Notes: generated by a model from the sequence alone, not told the origin. A DNA stretch of 64,000 nucleotides from Bdellovibrio bacteriovorus W (GCA_000525675.1 CP002190.1:248001-312000), one strand, 5' to 3'. Positions 9,026 to 17,777 are shown, numbered from the stretch's first letter. Program-made: numbers and translations.

Positions 9026-9046
9026 ATGTGTAAATAATGTGTAAAT
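9026..9046 (+). promoter_or_regulatory. Tandem ATGTGTAAAT repeats at the dinB start
   Basis: Two perfect copies of ATGTGTAAAT at 9026-9035 and 9037-9046, one helical turn apart (11 bp). The second copy runs into the dinB ATG (9045). A similar pair, ATGTAAAT at the same 11-bp spacing, occurs upstream of imuA (40112-40130). A shared damage-response operator is inferred. Confidence 0.35.
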
Positions 9047-10109
9047 GAAGAAGATCATTCACGTAGACATGGACTGCTTTTATGCGGCTGTGGAGGTAAA
9101 ATACAATCCAAGTTTAAAGGGAAAACCTTTAGGCATTGGTGGGCCTCCAAATTCTCGCTCAGTACTTTGTACGGCAAGTTATGAAGCTCGCAAGTACGGA
9201 GTGAGAGCTGCGATGCCATCCTCTCAAGCCGTTCGTCTTTGTCCCTCTTTAATTTTGGTACCGCCTCAATTCAACTTATATAAAAAAGAAAGCCAGAAAG
9301 TGCGTGAAATCTTTCAGAGATTCACAAACAAGATCCAGCCTCTGTCTTTAGATGAGGCCTATTTGGATGTGACTGATTGCACGGACTTCGGCGGAAGCGC
9401 AACTTTAATTGCTCAAGAAATTCGACGTTTGATTTTTGTAGAGACGGGGCTAACGGCTTCTGCTGGGGTGGCGCCTAATAAGTTTCTCGCTAAAATCGCG
9501 AGTGATTGGAAAAAGCCGAACGGTCAGTTTGTGATTCGTCCACAGGATATCAAATCTTTCATGGTGGATTTGCCGGTCGATAAGATTTTCGGTGTGGGGA
9601 AAGTAACAGCGCAGAAAATGTATGATCTAGGCATTAAAACCTGCGGGGATTTGCAAAAGTTTACTGTTTTTGAGTTGCACCAGTTTTTTGGATCTCGGGC
9701 GCAGGAACTCCATGATTACTCTTATGGTATTGATGAGCGAGATGTCATTACGGAGTGGGAAAGAAAATCTCTCACCGTCGAGTCGACGTTTGATAAGGAC
9801 TTGATGAGTTTGGAAGAGTGTCAGCAAGAGTTGTTTCCGATCTATGAGGATTTTTTACGCCGACTTAAGAAAGATGACTCCATTGATCGCGTTCGAGGCA
9901 TCGTCGTTAAGTTAAAATTTTTTGATTTTAAGCAAACCACTCATGAAAGGGTCTTCAAAGGACTTCCATCTTTAAGCGAGTTTGAAAGTCTCTTAGAAAA
10001 TGCCTACTTACGAAGACAGACTCCCGTTCGCTTGATAGGACTTGGAGTCAGGTTGGGCTCCGAAGTTGAGGAGCTTGAGAATTCGCCACAGCTACAATTT
10101 GCGATATAG
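9045..10109 (+). CDS. dinB: DNA polymerase IV (Y-family translesion polymerase)
   Basis: 354 residues with all catalytic signatures: HVDMDCFYAAVE (first metal-binding Asp), YEARKYGVRAAMPSSQA, SLDEAYLDVT (second Asp-Glu), and the helix-hairpin-helix 'KIFGVGKVTAQKM'. The extreme C-terminus SPQLQFAI contains a QLxF-type beta-clamp-binding peptide. It copies past damaged bases without proofreading. The gene stands alone, and its start lies in a direct repeat resembling one upstream of imuA, so damage control is plausible. ATG at 9045 is chosen because the protein begins directly with the catalytic core. Confidence 0.95.
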   Translation: MKKIIHVDMDCFYAAVEVKYNPSLKGKPLGIGGPPNSRSVLCTASYEARKYGVRAAMPSSQAVRLCPSLILVPPQFNLYKKESQKVREIFQRFTNKIQPLSLDEAYLDVTDCTDFGGSATLIAQEIRRLIFVETGLTASAGVAPNKFLAKIASDWKKPNGQFVIRPQDIKSFMVDLPVDKIFGVGKVTAQKMYDLGIKTCGDLQKFTVFELHQFFGSRAQELHDYSYGIDERDVITEWERKSLTVESTFDKDLMSLEECQQELFPIYEDFLRRLKKDDSIDRVRGIVVKLKFFDFKQTTHERVFKGLPSLSEFESLLENAYLRRQTPVRLIGLGVRLGSEVEELENSPQLQFAI

Positions 10110-10205
10110 TGAAGGGGGAAGGCGGTTCGGAGCGGGTTCGGTGTTATCTCTATAGTTTGAGAATTATATTCTAGCTTCGAAGAAATGTTTTTTCGAGTGA
10201 TAGCT

Positions 10206-10236
10206 AAAAAAAAGGAGTTCGTTAGAACTCCTTTTT
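10206..10236 (-). terminator. Intrinsic terminator, effective on both strands
   Basis: AAAAGGAGTTC / GAACTCCTTTT stem with the 4-base loop at 10221-10224; the loop holds most of the stop codon of the minus-strand ArsC-like gene (10222-10224). On the minus strand the stem is followed by a run of eight T residues. The opposite reading also gives five T residues and may stop dinB transcription. Confidence 0.85.
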
Positions 10237-10581
10237 CCATTCATCTTCTTTAAAGCCCACTAAGTGATGATCGTCACCAATCACAAAAGGACGTTTTACA
10301 AGTTTTCCATTTTCAGAGAGAAGCTTGATGGCTTCGCTCTCTGTCATTGAAGGAAGTTTTTTACTAATTTCCATCTCGCGATAAAGAACGCCCGAAGTAT
10401 TAAATAAATTTTTAATACTTCCGCCTTTTTCTTTCAGAGCCGCCAACATTTCTTTAAGCTCCTTTTGTGAAGGAGCTTTGTCGACGATAGGCAGTTTTTG
10501 ATACTCTACTTTTTTAGCATCCAAAAACTTCAAGGCCTTTACGCAAGTTGAGCACTTTGCATACTCATAAATCTTAAGCAT
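10222..10581 (-). CDS. ArsC/Spx/YffB-family reductase-like protein
   Basis: 119 residues with a thioredoxin-type fold. The N-terminus 'YEYAKCSTCVKALKFLD' holds a CSTC pair, and the C-terminal part 'RPFVIGDDHHLVGFKEDEW' is the typical ArsC/YffB ending 'KRP...VGF'. Proteins of this family are glutathione- or thioredoxin-linked arsenate reductases, the RNA-polymerase regulator Spx, or YffB of unknown role. There are no arsenic resistance genes nearby. The start overlaps the end of the agmatinase-like gene by 8 bases, so the two are translated from one message. Confidence 0.85.
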   Translation of the reverse strand: MLKIYEYAKCSTCVKALKFLDAKKVEYQKLPIVDKAPSQKELKEMLAALKEKGGSIKNLFNTSGVLYREMEISKKLPSMTESEAIKLLSENGKLVKRPFVIGDDHHLVGFKEDEWKKEF

Positions 10582-11629
10582 GGCTTTTCACCAACCAACC
10601 GCAAAGTTTATAAAGTACACGCGCTCCGACGTTACCGTCCCATTCAACTTCGTGCTCTTCAAGACCGCCTGTTGAAACTTCATTTAAGTCAAAGGCGATA
10701 ATGCGTTTTCCAGAATTGTGAATTTCTCTGAAGAGGAAAAACACTTGGTCAATGCTAAGTCCGCCTGGAACTGGCGTGCCAGTGTGAGGGCAGAACGCAG
10801 GATCAAGGCCATCAATATCAAAAGAGATATAAACATTCTGTGGCAGTTCTGCGATGATATCTTTGCAGACAGCTTCCCAAGAGTCGCCTTTAAGCATGCG
10901 GCGCTTTAGCTCAATGTCATAGAAAGTTTTAATATCTTTGTGACTATTGCTGAATTCGTATTCGTCCTCTGAGAAGTCGCGAATTCCAATCTGCACAAGT
11001 TTTTTTGGTTTCTTCGCGTCGGTCATCACGTTGTACATGATCGATGCGTGAGATTGAGTGAAGCCCTGATAAGCCACGCGCAAATCAGCGTGGGCATCAA
11101 TGTGCAATACTCCGAAGTCACCTTTAAAATGATCGCTCACGGCGCGGATCGCACCTAGCGGCGTGGAGTGATCTCCACCAACGAGGCCCAAAAGTTTTCC
11201 TTTTTTTAGAACATCGCTACATTGGTCATAAACCCACTGAGTCATGTAATCGCAGGCTTTGTTCACGTCATTCACCAGTGAATTCATTTTGTCTTCGTCT
11301 TCACTGAGATTTGTTCGCATTTCAATGAGCTCTTGCGCGAGTTCTTTGTATTTATCGTTCATGGCGCACAGATCTTCTGGGAAGTCGCGCATGTAGTATC
11401 CAGCTTCGTAGGACTTGCCCACCTCAAAGTCGAACAAGTCGATCTGTTCGCTGGCTTGGCGAATAATGCGAGGACCTCTCGAAGCGCCATTTCCGTAGGA
11501 CGTTGTTACCTCCCAAGGTACGGGAACAAGAACTACTTTTGACTCCTCTTCTGTAACAGGAATGCCAAAGATGCCAAAGTCAGACGATATGGCCATTGTC
11601 GGGTCGAATTTTTGAGTCTTTTCAGACAT
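10574..11629 (-). CDS. speB: Ureohydrolase, probably agmatinase
   Basis: 351 residues. All three manganese-binding motifs of arginase/agmatinase enzymes are visible: GGDHSTPLG, HIDAHADLR and SFDIDGLDP, followed by 'GTPVPGG'. The family cleaves guanidino groups to urea. Agmatinase is preferred over arginase or formimidoylglutamase because arginine decarboxylase lies 4 kb away (15770-17674) and would supply agmatine to give putrescine. Residues about 100-150 carry an acidic insert. Upstream, a 146-base divergent region separates it from the peptide-binding protein gene. Enzyme class is sure, substrate is inferred from context. Confidence 0.87.
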   Translation of the reverse strand: MSEKTQKFDPTMAISSDFGIFGIPVTEEESKVVLVPVPWEVTTSYGNGASRGPRIIRQASEQIDLFDFEVGKSYEAGYYMRDFPEDLCAMNDKYKELAQELIEMRTNLSEDEDKMNSLVNDVNKACDYMTQWVYDQCSDVLKKGKLLGLVGGDHSTPLGAIRAVSDHFKGDFGVLHIDAHADLRVAYQGFTQSHASIMYNVMTDAKKPKKLVQIGIRDFSEDEYEFSNSHKDIKTFYDIELKRRMLKGDSWEAVCKDIIAELPQNVYISFDIDGLDPAFCPHTGTPVPGGLSIDQVFFLFREIHNSGKRIIAFDLNEVSTGGLEEHEVEWDGNVGARVLYKLCGWLVKSHA

Positions 11630-11775
11630 TTATGTACTCCTTCGATTGCATCAGATATATAACATTTAAACAGGGCATCAATCGAGCAATAACTTGATTA
11701 TTTTCATAGCTTAACCGATTTTAAGCCCACTTTGGGAAGTACATACTTCACTAGAAAATTTTTGGAGGAAACACA

Positions 11776-13398
11776 ATGAATATGAAGGGTCTCCTAGCTC
11801 TTTTATTGAGCTCAGCTTTGACAGTTCCCGCGTTGGCAGCAGAACCAAATAAAAATGCTCCAAAGGGCGGAAATTTCATTTTCAATCTTGGGGGCGAGCC
11901 TCCAACAGTTCACCCAATCTCTGCAACAGATGCATATTCGCGTCGTGTTCAAGATTACGTGTGTGACGGTTTAGCTACACGTGACTCTGAGACTTACGCT
12001 TGGGTTCCACGTTTGGCTGAGAAATGGGAAATCTCTAAGGATAATAAGGTTTTCACCTTCTTCCTTCGTAAAGATGCGTTCTTCCATGATGGCACTCCAG
12101 TAACTGCTGAAGACGTTAAATTTTCTTTCGACGCTATCTTTGAACCAAAGTATGAGGCAGCTCACTTGCGTCCTTACTATGAAGGCTTAACTAAGGTCGA
12201 AGTTGTGGATAAGCACACTGTGCGTTTCACAGCTAGAGACTTGTACTTTAACAACTTCAGCTCAGCGGCAACTCTAACGGTTCTTCCGAAGAAAGTTTAC
12301 AGCGATGTTGAAAAATCTAAGAGAATGAATAGACAGCTAATTTGTGCGGGTCCTTACGTTCTTTCTAAATTTGATCGTGGCCAAGTGATCGTATTGAAGA
12401 AATTCGATAAGTTCTACGGCAACAATGATGAGGCTTTCAAAGGTCTTTATAACTTCGATATGATCACTATGCGTTTCTTCAAAGATGAAAACGTTGAGCT
12501 TGAGAGAGCTAAAAAAGGTGAGTTGGATTATATCGACATGCGTGTTGAAGCTTTCATGAAAAAATCTGAAGGCAGCCCTTGGGGTAAAACAATCATCAAG
12601 CACAAAGTGGAAAACGATGCTCCGAAGTCTTATGGCTTCATCGGTTGGAACTTCCGTAAGGATATCTTCCAAGATAAGAGCGTTCGTGTAGCTCTAGCTC
12701 ACTTACTAAACCGTGAAGAGATCAACAAGAAGTTCCGTTACGGAATGTCTGATCTTGCCAATGGTGCTATTTACTTAAGAAGTGAATACAACCCAGGCAA
12801 TGCTCCACTTGAATTCAATCCGAAAAAAGCTCAAGAGCTTTTGACAAAAGCGGGTTGGGCAGATGCTGATAAAAACGGTATCCTGGAAAAAACAATCAAC
12901 GGAAAGAAAGTAGAATTCAAATTTACTTTGATCTACCCATCTAAAGACGTTGAGAAGTACTACACAATGTACCGCGAAGATCTTAAGAAGGCCGGAATTG
13001 AAATGGACCTTAAGTATCTTGAGTGGAACTCTTTCCTTAAGTTAGTTGACGAAGGAAACTTCGACGCTGTGACTATGGCTTGGGGTGGTGGTTCAGTTGA
13101 TCCAGATCCAAAACAAATCTGGCACTCATCAAGTGCTGTTGCAGGTGGATCTAACTTCATCGCTTACAAAAATGCTGAAGTTGATAAGTTGATCGATGCA
13201 GCTCGTATCGAGCCAGATAAAGCGAAGCGCGTAGCGGCTTTGAAAAAAGTTTACGCTAAGATCGCTGAAGATGCTCCTTACGCGTTCCTTTTTAACGACA
13301 AGTATGCATTTTATGCAAATTCATCTCGCATGGGCAAACCTGCAGAGACATTTAAATTCGATATTGGTAGAGACTACTGGTGGATGCAGCCTAAATAG
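11776..13398 (+). CDS. Peptide ABC transporter substrate-binding protein (SBP family 5)
   Basis: 540 residues, signal peptide at 1-22 (cleavage near ALA-AEP). The family-5 binding protein signature 'LAEKWEISKDNKVFTFFLRKD' is at about 75-95, with 'FHDGTPVTAEDVKFSFD' next and 'DKSVRVALAHLLNREEI' in the middle. It captures oligopeptides or related solutes in the periplasm. The shape and aromatic-rich end (RDYWWMQP) are close to the YejA/DppA branch. It heads an operon with two permeases (13454, 14491). RBS GGAGG at 11763-11767. Strong AGGAAA-rich leader and the frequency of favoured codons suggest high expression (inference). Confidence 0.92.
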   Translation: MNMKGLLALLLSSALTVPALAAEPNKNAPKGGNFIFNLGGEPPTVHPISATDAYSRRVQDYVCDGLATRDSETYAWVPRLAEKWEISKDNKVFTFFLRKDAFFHDGTPVTAEDVKFSFDAIFEPKYEAAHLRPYYEGLTKVEVVDKHTVRFTARDLYFNNFSSAATLTVLPKKVYSDVEKSKRMNRQLICAGPYVLSKFDRGQVIVLKKFDKFYGNNDEAFKGLYNFDMITMRFFKDENVELERAKKGELDYIDMRVEAFMKKSEGSPWGKTIIKHKVENDAPKSYGFIGWNFRKDIFQDKSVRVALAHLLNREEINKKFRYGMSDLANGAIYLRSEYNPGNAPLEFNPKKAQELLTKAGWADADKNGILEKTINGKKVEFKFTLIYPSKDVEKYYTMYREDLKKAGIEMDLKYLEWNSFLKLVDEGNFDAVTMAWGGGSVDPDPKQIWHSSSAVAGGSNFIAYKNAEVDKLIDAARIEPDKAKRVAALKKVYAKIAEDAPYAFLFNDKYAFYANSSRMGKPAETFKFDIGRDYWWMQPK

Positions 13399-13453
13399 GC
13401 TGCGTTCCGCATCTCTTTGTTCTTCTTTCGTTTGAAAATTTGGGAGTAGCGCT

Positions 13454-14494
13454 TTGATCGTTTACCTGATTCGCCGATTGCTATTGATGATTCCAACGTT
13501 CTTGGGAATCACCCTTGTTACCTTTACGCTAATTAACCTAGCTCCGGGCAGCCCTATTGAGCAGAAGCTTCAAGCTATTCGCTTTGGTGCTGCTGGCGGC
13601 GGCGGTGGTGGTGGCGCTGGCGGTGGTGGAATTAACTCTCGCGGCGATACCGGTGTGAACGAGGAAATTATCGAAGCGCTTAAAAAGCAGTACGGTTTCG
13701 ATAAACCAGTTCACGTTCGTTACGGGATCTGGTTAAAAAACCTTTCGCGCCTAGATTTTGGTGAGAGCTTTACTTACCAAGAACCTGTTATCGATGTTAT
13801 CAAGAGTAAGTTTCCGGTTTCTCTTCAGTTCGGTATTGCCTCTCTGATTTTAACCTACTTGGTTTGTATTCCTCTGGGAGTTCGTAAGGCGATTAAAGCT
13901 GGGACTTTCTTTGACCGTGCTTCTACGGTTGTCTTGAACTTAACTTACTCTATCCCACCTCTGGTTTTAGGTATCTTCCTGATTGTGGTTTTAGCGGGTA
14001 AGTTGAATCTATTCCCTCTTGGGGGATTTCAATCCGACGACTATGAATATATGACGTTCGGTGCGAAAATCTGGGACCGCGTGCACCACTTCTTCTTGCC
14101 ACTTGTATGTTATATGATCGGCGGCTTCACTGAGCTTTCAACGTTGATGCGTAACTCTATGTTGGATGTCGTGAAGTCAGACTATGTACGTACAGCGCGC
14201 GCTAAAGGTCTTTCAGAAAAAGTTGTTATTTTTAAACACGCCCTTAGAAATGCGTTGATTCCAATTGCCACTGGTCTTGGTGGTTTCATGGGAGCATTTT
14301 TAGCGGGATCTCTTTTAATTGAACAAATGTTTAATCTCGATGGTATTGGTCTCTTAGGTTATCAGTCCGTACTTTCTCGTGACTACAACGTCATTATGGG
14401 ATTGGCATTTATTTCTTCAATGTTGTTGATGACGGGCAGAATTATCAGCGACGTTGTCTATGTTCTTATCGACCCAAGGATTGACTTCAAATGA
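13454..14494 (+). CDS. Peptide ABC transporter permease (DppB/OppB/YejB type)
   Basis: 346 residues, TTG start preceded by GGGAG. N-terminal 'MIVYLIRRLLLMIPTFLGIT' helix and 'NLAPGSP' are the hallmark of DppB/OppB permeases; the EAA cytoplasmic loop 'YVRTARAKGLSEKVVIFKHALRNALIP' is at about 254-280, and 'YVLIDPRID' ends the protein. Five or six further membrane helices are visible. Odd: residues 45-59 contain a nearly pure glycine tract (GGGGGGGAGGGG) in the first periplasmic loop. It pairs with the DppC-like permease that overlaps its stop by 4 bases. Confidence 0.93.
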   Translation: MIVYLIRRLLLMIPTFLGITLVTFTLINLAPGSPIEQKLQAIRFGAAGGGGGGGAGGGGINSRGDTGVNEEIIEALKKQYGFDKPVHVRYGIWLKNLSRLDFGESFTYQEPVIDVIKSKFPVSLQFGIASLILTYLVCIPLGVRKAIKAGTFFDRASTVVLNLTYSIPPLVLGIFLIVVLAGKLNLFPLGGFQSDDYEYMTFGAKIWDRVHHFFLPLVCYMIGGFTELSTLMRNSMLDVVKSDYVRTARAKGLSEKVVIFKHALRNALIPIATGLGGFMGAFLAGSLLIEQMFNLDGIGLLGYQSVLSRDYNVIMGLAFISSMLLMTGRIISDVVYVLIDPRIDFK

Positions 14495-15519
14495 TGGATC
14501 CAATTCAGAAGTATCTTATTAAGAATGAGTTAACTCTTAAAAGATATAAGAGATTTAAAAAAGATAAAGTAGCAGTGGTTTCCGTTTGGGTTCTGCTTTT
14601 GATGTTTTTCTTCAGCTTTACCGCAGAGCTTTGGGCCAACAATCGCCCTCACTTTATCTCTTACAAAGGTAAGTTCTACGCTCCACTTTTTGTAAACTAC
14701 CATCCTTCTGAGTTTGGCCGCGAAGATATCTTCGTGATGGACTATAGAGCTTTGGAGATGTCTGAAGGTGATTGGGCTATTTGGCCAATGGTTCAGTGGG
14801 ACCCTTATGAGAGCAATCGTGACGTTGATACATATCCATCTCCACCAACAAAGCAAAACTGGATTGGTACGGATGAGAGTGGTCGTGATGTTCTGACTCG
14901 TTTACTTTACGGTTTCCGCTACACAATGCTATTTGCCTTGGGAAGCTGGATTATGACTTACACTGTCGGTATCACGCTGGGCTCTTTGATGGGTTATCTT
15001 GGTGGTAAGGTCGATCTTGTCGGGCAACGTATGGTAGAGGTCGTAGAAAGTATTCCAGTGCTTTTCATGTTGATCACTATTATTGCGATCTTTGAGCCAA
15101 GTTTACCGCTCTTGATTGTTTTCTTTGCTCTCTTTAGTTGGACGGGAATCTCAGCTTACATGCGTGCACAGTTCTTATCTTTAAGAAAGCGTGAGTACGT
15201 AGAAGCTGCTAAAGCGATCGGCGCCAGTCATAAACGTATTATCGGAAAACACATTTTACCAAATGGTCTAACTCCGATCGTAACTTTTGCTCCGTTCTTT
15301 ATCGCAAGTGGTGTGAACTCTCTTTCATTCCTTGATTATCTTGGATTGGGATTGAGGCCTCCAACTCCATCATGGGGAGAGCTTTTGGCTCAGGCTCAGA
15401 AGTGGTTCACCATTGCTGAGTGGCTTGTGTGGGGACCTCTTGTGGCCCTTGTTCTGACGTTGACTCTTTTAATCAACATCGGGTTTGCAGTCCGCGACGC
15501 TTTCGATTCTAAAATGTAA
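14491..15519 (+). CDS. Peptide ABC transporter permease (DppC/OppC/YejE type)
   Basis: 342 residues starting in an ATGA overlap with the upstream permease. An N-terminal membrane helix is followed by a periplasmic segment with 'NWIGTDESGRDVLTRLLYG' (the DppC/OppC signature HxLGTDxxGRDxxSR), then the permease bundle with EAA loop 'YVEAAKAIGASHKRIIGKHILPNG' and the ending 'NIGFAVRDAFDSK'. The segment between helix 1 and the signature is longer than in DppC, as in YejE. ATPases are not in this operon; the best candidates are at 30452-32412. A strong terminator follows. Confidence 0.93.
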   Translation: MMDPIQKYLIKNELTLKRYKRFKKDKVAVVSVWVLLLMFFFSFTAELWANNRPHFISYKGKFYAPLFVNYHPSEFGREDIFVMDYRALEMSEGDWAIWPMVQWDPYESNRDVDTYPSPPTKQNWIGTDESGRDVLTRLLYGFRYTMLFALGSWIMTYTVGITLGSLMGYLGGKVDLVGQRMVEVVESIPVLFMLITIIAIFEPSLPLLIVFFALFSWTGISAYMRAQFLSLRKREYVEAAKAIGASHKRIIGKHILPNGLTPIVTFAPFFIASGVNSLSFLDYLGLGLRPPTPSWGELLAQAQKWFTIAEWLVWGPLVALVLTLTLLINIGFAVRDAFDSKM

Positions 15520-15525
15520 TAAACT

Positions 15526-15560
15526 AAAAATCCCCAAAGAACTCTTTGGGGATTTTTTTT
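15526..15560 (+). terminator. Intrinsic terminator of the peptide permease operon
   Basis: AATCCCCAAAGA / TCTTTGGGGATT stem (15529-15540 and 15543-15554 or so) with a very short loop, followed by eight T residues. Directly follows the second permease gene. Confidence 0.9.
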
Positions 15561-15599
15561 GTCTTCACCAAGTCAGTTTCGCGCTTTGAGAAATAGTAT

Positions 15600-15705
15600 T
15601 TAAGAAGGGGCAGCGTCTTAATTCTATGAGTATATACATGGAGTGTGGGGAATTCCCGTCCGCCGGTGCGAATCGGTAGAAAAGGTAAAGATAATGCTGT
15701 CTAAA
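15600..15705. other. Unexplained GC-richer element between two terminators
   Basis: This spacer lies between a plus-strand terminator (15526-15560) and a minus-strand terminator (15725-15758), so neither flanking gene needs it. It contains GGGGCAGCG (15607-15615) and a compact block from 15645 with GGGGAATTCCC then GCCGGTGCGAATCGG. The second block resembles the 'GGGAA...GGTGCGAATC' core of cobalamin riboswitches, but no CCCGCCACTG core and no B12 box were found. Possibly an independent small RNA or a decayed riboswitch; no coding potential is seen. Confidence 0.25.
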
Positions 15706-15724
15706 GTTTCCTGATTTTAGATAT

Positions 15725-15758
15725 AAAAAAAGCGCTGGTTTCTTGCCAGCGCTTTTTG
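15725..15758 (-). terminator. Intrinsic terminator of speA
   Basis: AAAAAGCGCTGG / CCAGCGCTTTTT stem with a seven-base loop. On the minus strand it follows the speA stop by 11 bases and ends in a run of T residues. Confidence 0.88.
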
Positions 15759-15769
15759 TTTTTGATGAT

Positions 15770-17674
15770 CTATTCGCCATCTTCCAAATACGTATAACCG
15801 GAAAGGCCTTCTTCATAATGTTTAATAAGAAGACGGGCTTCGTGCTTTGTGATCGTACCTTTTTGGATGCTTTCCTCGGTTGCTTTACGAACGCTGTCGA
15901 CCATTTCTGAACGACCGTACTGAACATAAGAAAGAACCTCAGTCACGGTATCTCCAGGAACGTAGTGATCAATCGTGTATCCAGCTTCGTTCAAAGCAAT
16001 GTGAACGGCGTCTGTATCACCGAAGAGATTGTGAAGATCTCCGAGAATCTCTTGGTAAGCACCTGTCAGGAAAACGCCCACGTAGTACTGATTGTCCGTC
16101 GTGAACTTATGAAGGCGAATGGTTTCCTTAGGTGTTCCTGTTTCAGTGTCGATGAATTTTTCAATCACACCGTCAGAGTCACAAGTTAAGTCTGCCAAAG
16201 TCGCTTCGCGTGTAGGCTCCTCATTCAGTCTATGAATCGGAATCACTGGGAAAAGCTGACCAACAGCCCAAGAATCTGGAACTGATTGGAAGACAGAGAA
16301 GTTAGAGAAATAAGTATCGCAAAGCTCTTTTGAAAGAGCGGCCACGATGTCTTCAGCATCTGGCGTTCTGCGCGCTAAGCGAACCATTTTTGTGGCAATC
16401 GCAAAGTACATCATTTCACACCAAGCACGTTGTTCTAGTGAAAGAACACCGAATGTGAAAAGCTGTAAGCTCTCTTGTTTTGATTGCTCAAGATCGTTGA
16501 AACACTCATTGATGTTTTCTGCATTGAGCTTTTCGTACACATACTGCATGTCTTGCATGATCGAAGGATCTGCTTTTGTTGCCGGGCGTGGAGGGTTTTC
16601 GCGATGAAGATCATTTACACCCATAACATTGAACACTAATACTGAGTGATGCGCCACCATGAAGCGGCCAGACTCAGTAACTATGTTTGGATGAGGGATA
16701 TTGCTCTCATCGCAAAGTGTTTGCAGTGTAGAGACGATATCGTTGGCGTATTCTTGCTCAGAGTAGTTCACTGAACTGTCAGAGTGACCTGAACCGTCGT
16801 AGTCAATACCAAGGCCGCCACCGACGTCGATGTATTTTAAGCCCGCACCCATTTTGTGAAGTTCAACGTAGAAACGAGCCCCTTCTTTAAGAGAAGCTTT
16901 GATGGACTGAATCTGTGGAACTTGTGAGCCAATGTGGTAGTGAAGAAGCTCTAGGCAATCTAGCATGCCTTCTGTTTTTAAGAACTCCACACCAGAAACG
17001 ATTTCTGCAGAAGTTAAACCGAACTTCGAGCGTGCGCCCGAAGAGTCAACCCACTTACCTGCGCCTTGAGAGTTCAATTTGGCTCTGAAACCAATTTTTG
17101 GACGAGCATTAAACTTCTTAGCCACATCTACGATCATTTTCAATTCTTCGTAGCGATCCACAACGATAATTGTGTTTCTGCCAAGCTTTTGAGAAAGAAT
17201 AGCCGTTTCAATGTACTCGATATCTTTAAAGCCATTACATACGATCAAAGCTTTTTCAGCTTTCATCAATGCTAATACGACAAGAAGCTCAGGTTTAGAA
17301 CCGGCTTCAAGGCCCATGTTGTATTCGGCACCGTACTTTACGAGTTCTTGCACGAGGTGGCGCTGTTGGTTCACCTTGATCGGGTAAACTCCGCGATATT
17401 CCCCTTTGTAGCCGTACTCTTCGAAGGCTTTTTGAAAGCAGCCATTTAAGAGCTCAACACGTGAGCGAATGATATCTGGAAAACGAATCATAATAGGAAC
17501 TCGAATTCCGCGATCTAAAAGGTCTTGAGTCAGGTCATACAAATCAACACTTGGGCCAGCAGAGCCCATGGGTGTTACAGAAACATTTCCTGCATTGTTG
17601 ATTTGGAAATAACCGTTGCCCCAATTATTGATTCCATAAAGCGCAGCGCTTTTTTCTGGAGTCCAATTAGACAT
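15770..17674 (-). CDS. speA: Biosynthetic arginine decarboxylase
   Basis: 634 residues, the normal length for SpeA. PLP-binding lysine motif 'GVYPIKVNQQRHLV' is at about 98-111; 'HIGSQV', 'IDVGGGLGIDYDG' and 'ESGRFMVAHHSVLV' are further fold-III decarboxylase motifs; the second-subunit active-site region 'DSWAVGQLFPVIPIHRLNE' comes later. It converts arginine to agmatine in the cytosol. With the agmatinase-like gene at 10574-11629 it would give putrescine. The 103-base gap to leuS upstream contains two hairpins and no obvious promoter. Confidence 0.95.
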   Translation of the reverse strand: MSNWTPEKSAALYGINNWGNGYFQINNAGNVSVTPMGSAGPSVDLYDLTQDLLDRGIRVPIMIRFPDIIRSRVELLNGCFQKAFEEYGYKGEYRGVYPIKVNQQRHLVQELVKYGAEYNMGLEAGSKPELLVVLALMKAEKALIVCNGFKDIEYIETAILSQKLGRNTIIVVDRYEELKMIVDVAKKFNARPKIGFRAKLNSQGAGKWVDSSGARSKFGLTSAEIVSGVEFLKTEGMLDCLELLHYHIGSQVPQIQSIKASLKEGARFYVELHKMGAGLKYIDVGGGLGIDYDGSGHSDSSVNYSEQEYANDIVSTLQTLCDESNIPHPNIVTESGRFMVAHHSVLVFNVMGVNDLHRENPPRPATKADPSIMQDMQYVYEKLNAENINECFNDLEQSKQESLQLFTFGVLSLEQRAWCEMMYFAIATKMVRLARRTPDAEDIVAALSKELCDTYFSNFSVFQSVPDSWAVGQLFPVIPIHRLNEEPTREATLADLTCDSDGVIEKFIDTETGTPKETIRLHKFTTDNQYYVGVFLTGAYQEILGDLHNLFGDTDAVHIALNEAGYTIDHYVPGDTVTEVLSYVQYGRSEMVDSVRKATEESIQKGTITKHEARLLIKHYEEGLSGYTYLEDGE

Positions 17675-17699
17675 CTTCTGTGGCCCTCACCTAAGTTAC

Positions 17700-17758
17700 T
17701 GCCTGATTTTTTCAGGCAAACGGGGCCAGTGACGGACCCCAGTTGATATTCGGGGTCC
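17700..17758 (-). promoter_or_regulatory. Two hairpins in the leuS-speA spacer
   Basis: TGCCTGA / TCAGGCA (17700-17706 and 17712-17718) and GGACCCC / GGGGTCC (17734-17740 and 17752-17758) are both perfect 7-bp stems. Neither is followed by a convincing T-run on the minus strand, so they look more like a structured leader for speA or a processing site than a standard terminator. Confidence 0.4.
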
Positions 17759-17777
17759 TTGATTAAGAAAGACCCAA

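Noticed and set aside
15565-15927. 120-residue frame overlapping the 3' end of speA and the orphan spacer
   Set aside because: It crosses the speA terminator and uses the wrong frame of a conserved gene; no family features.
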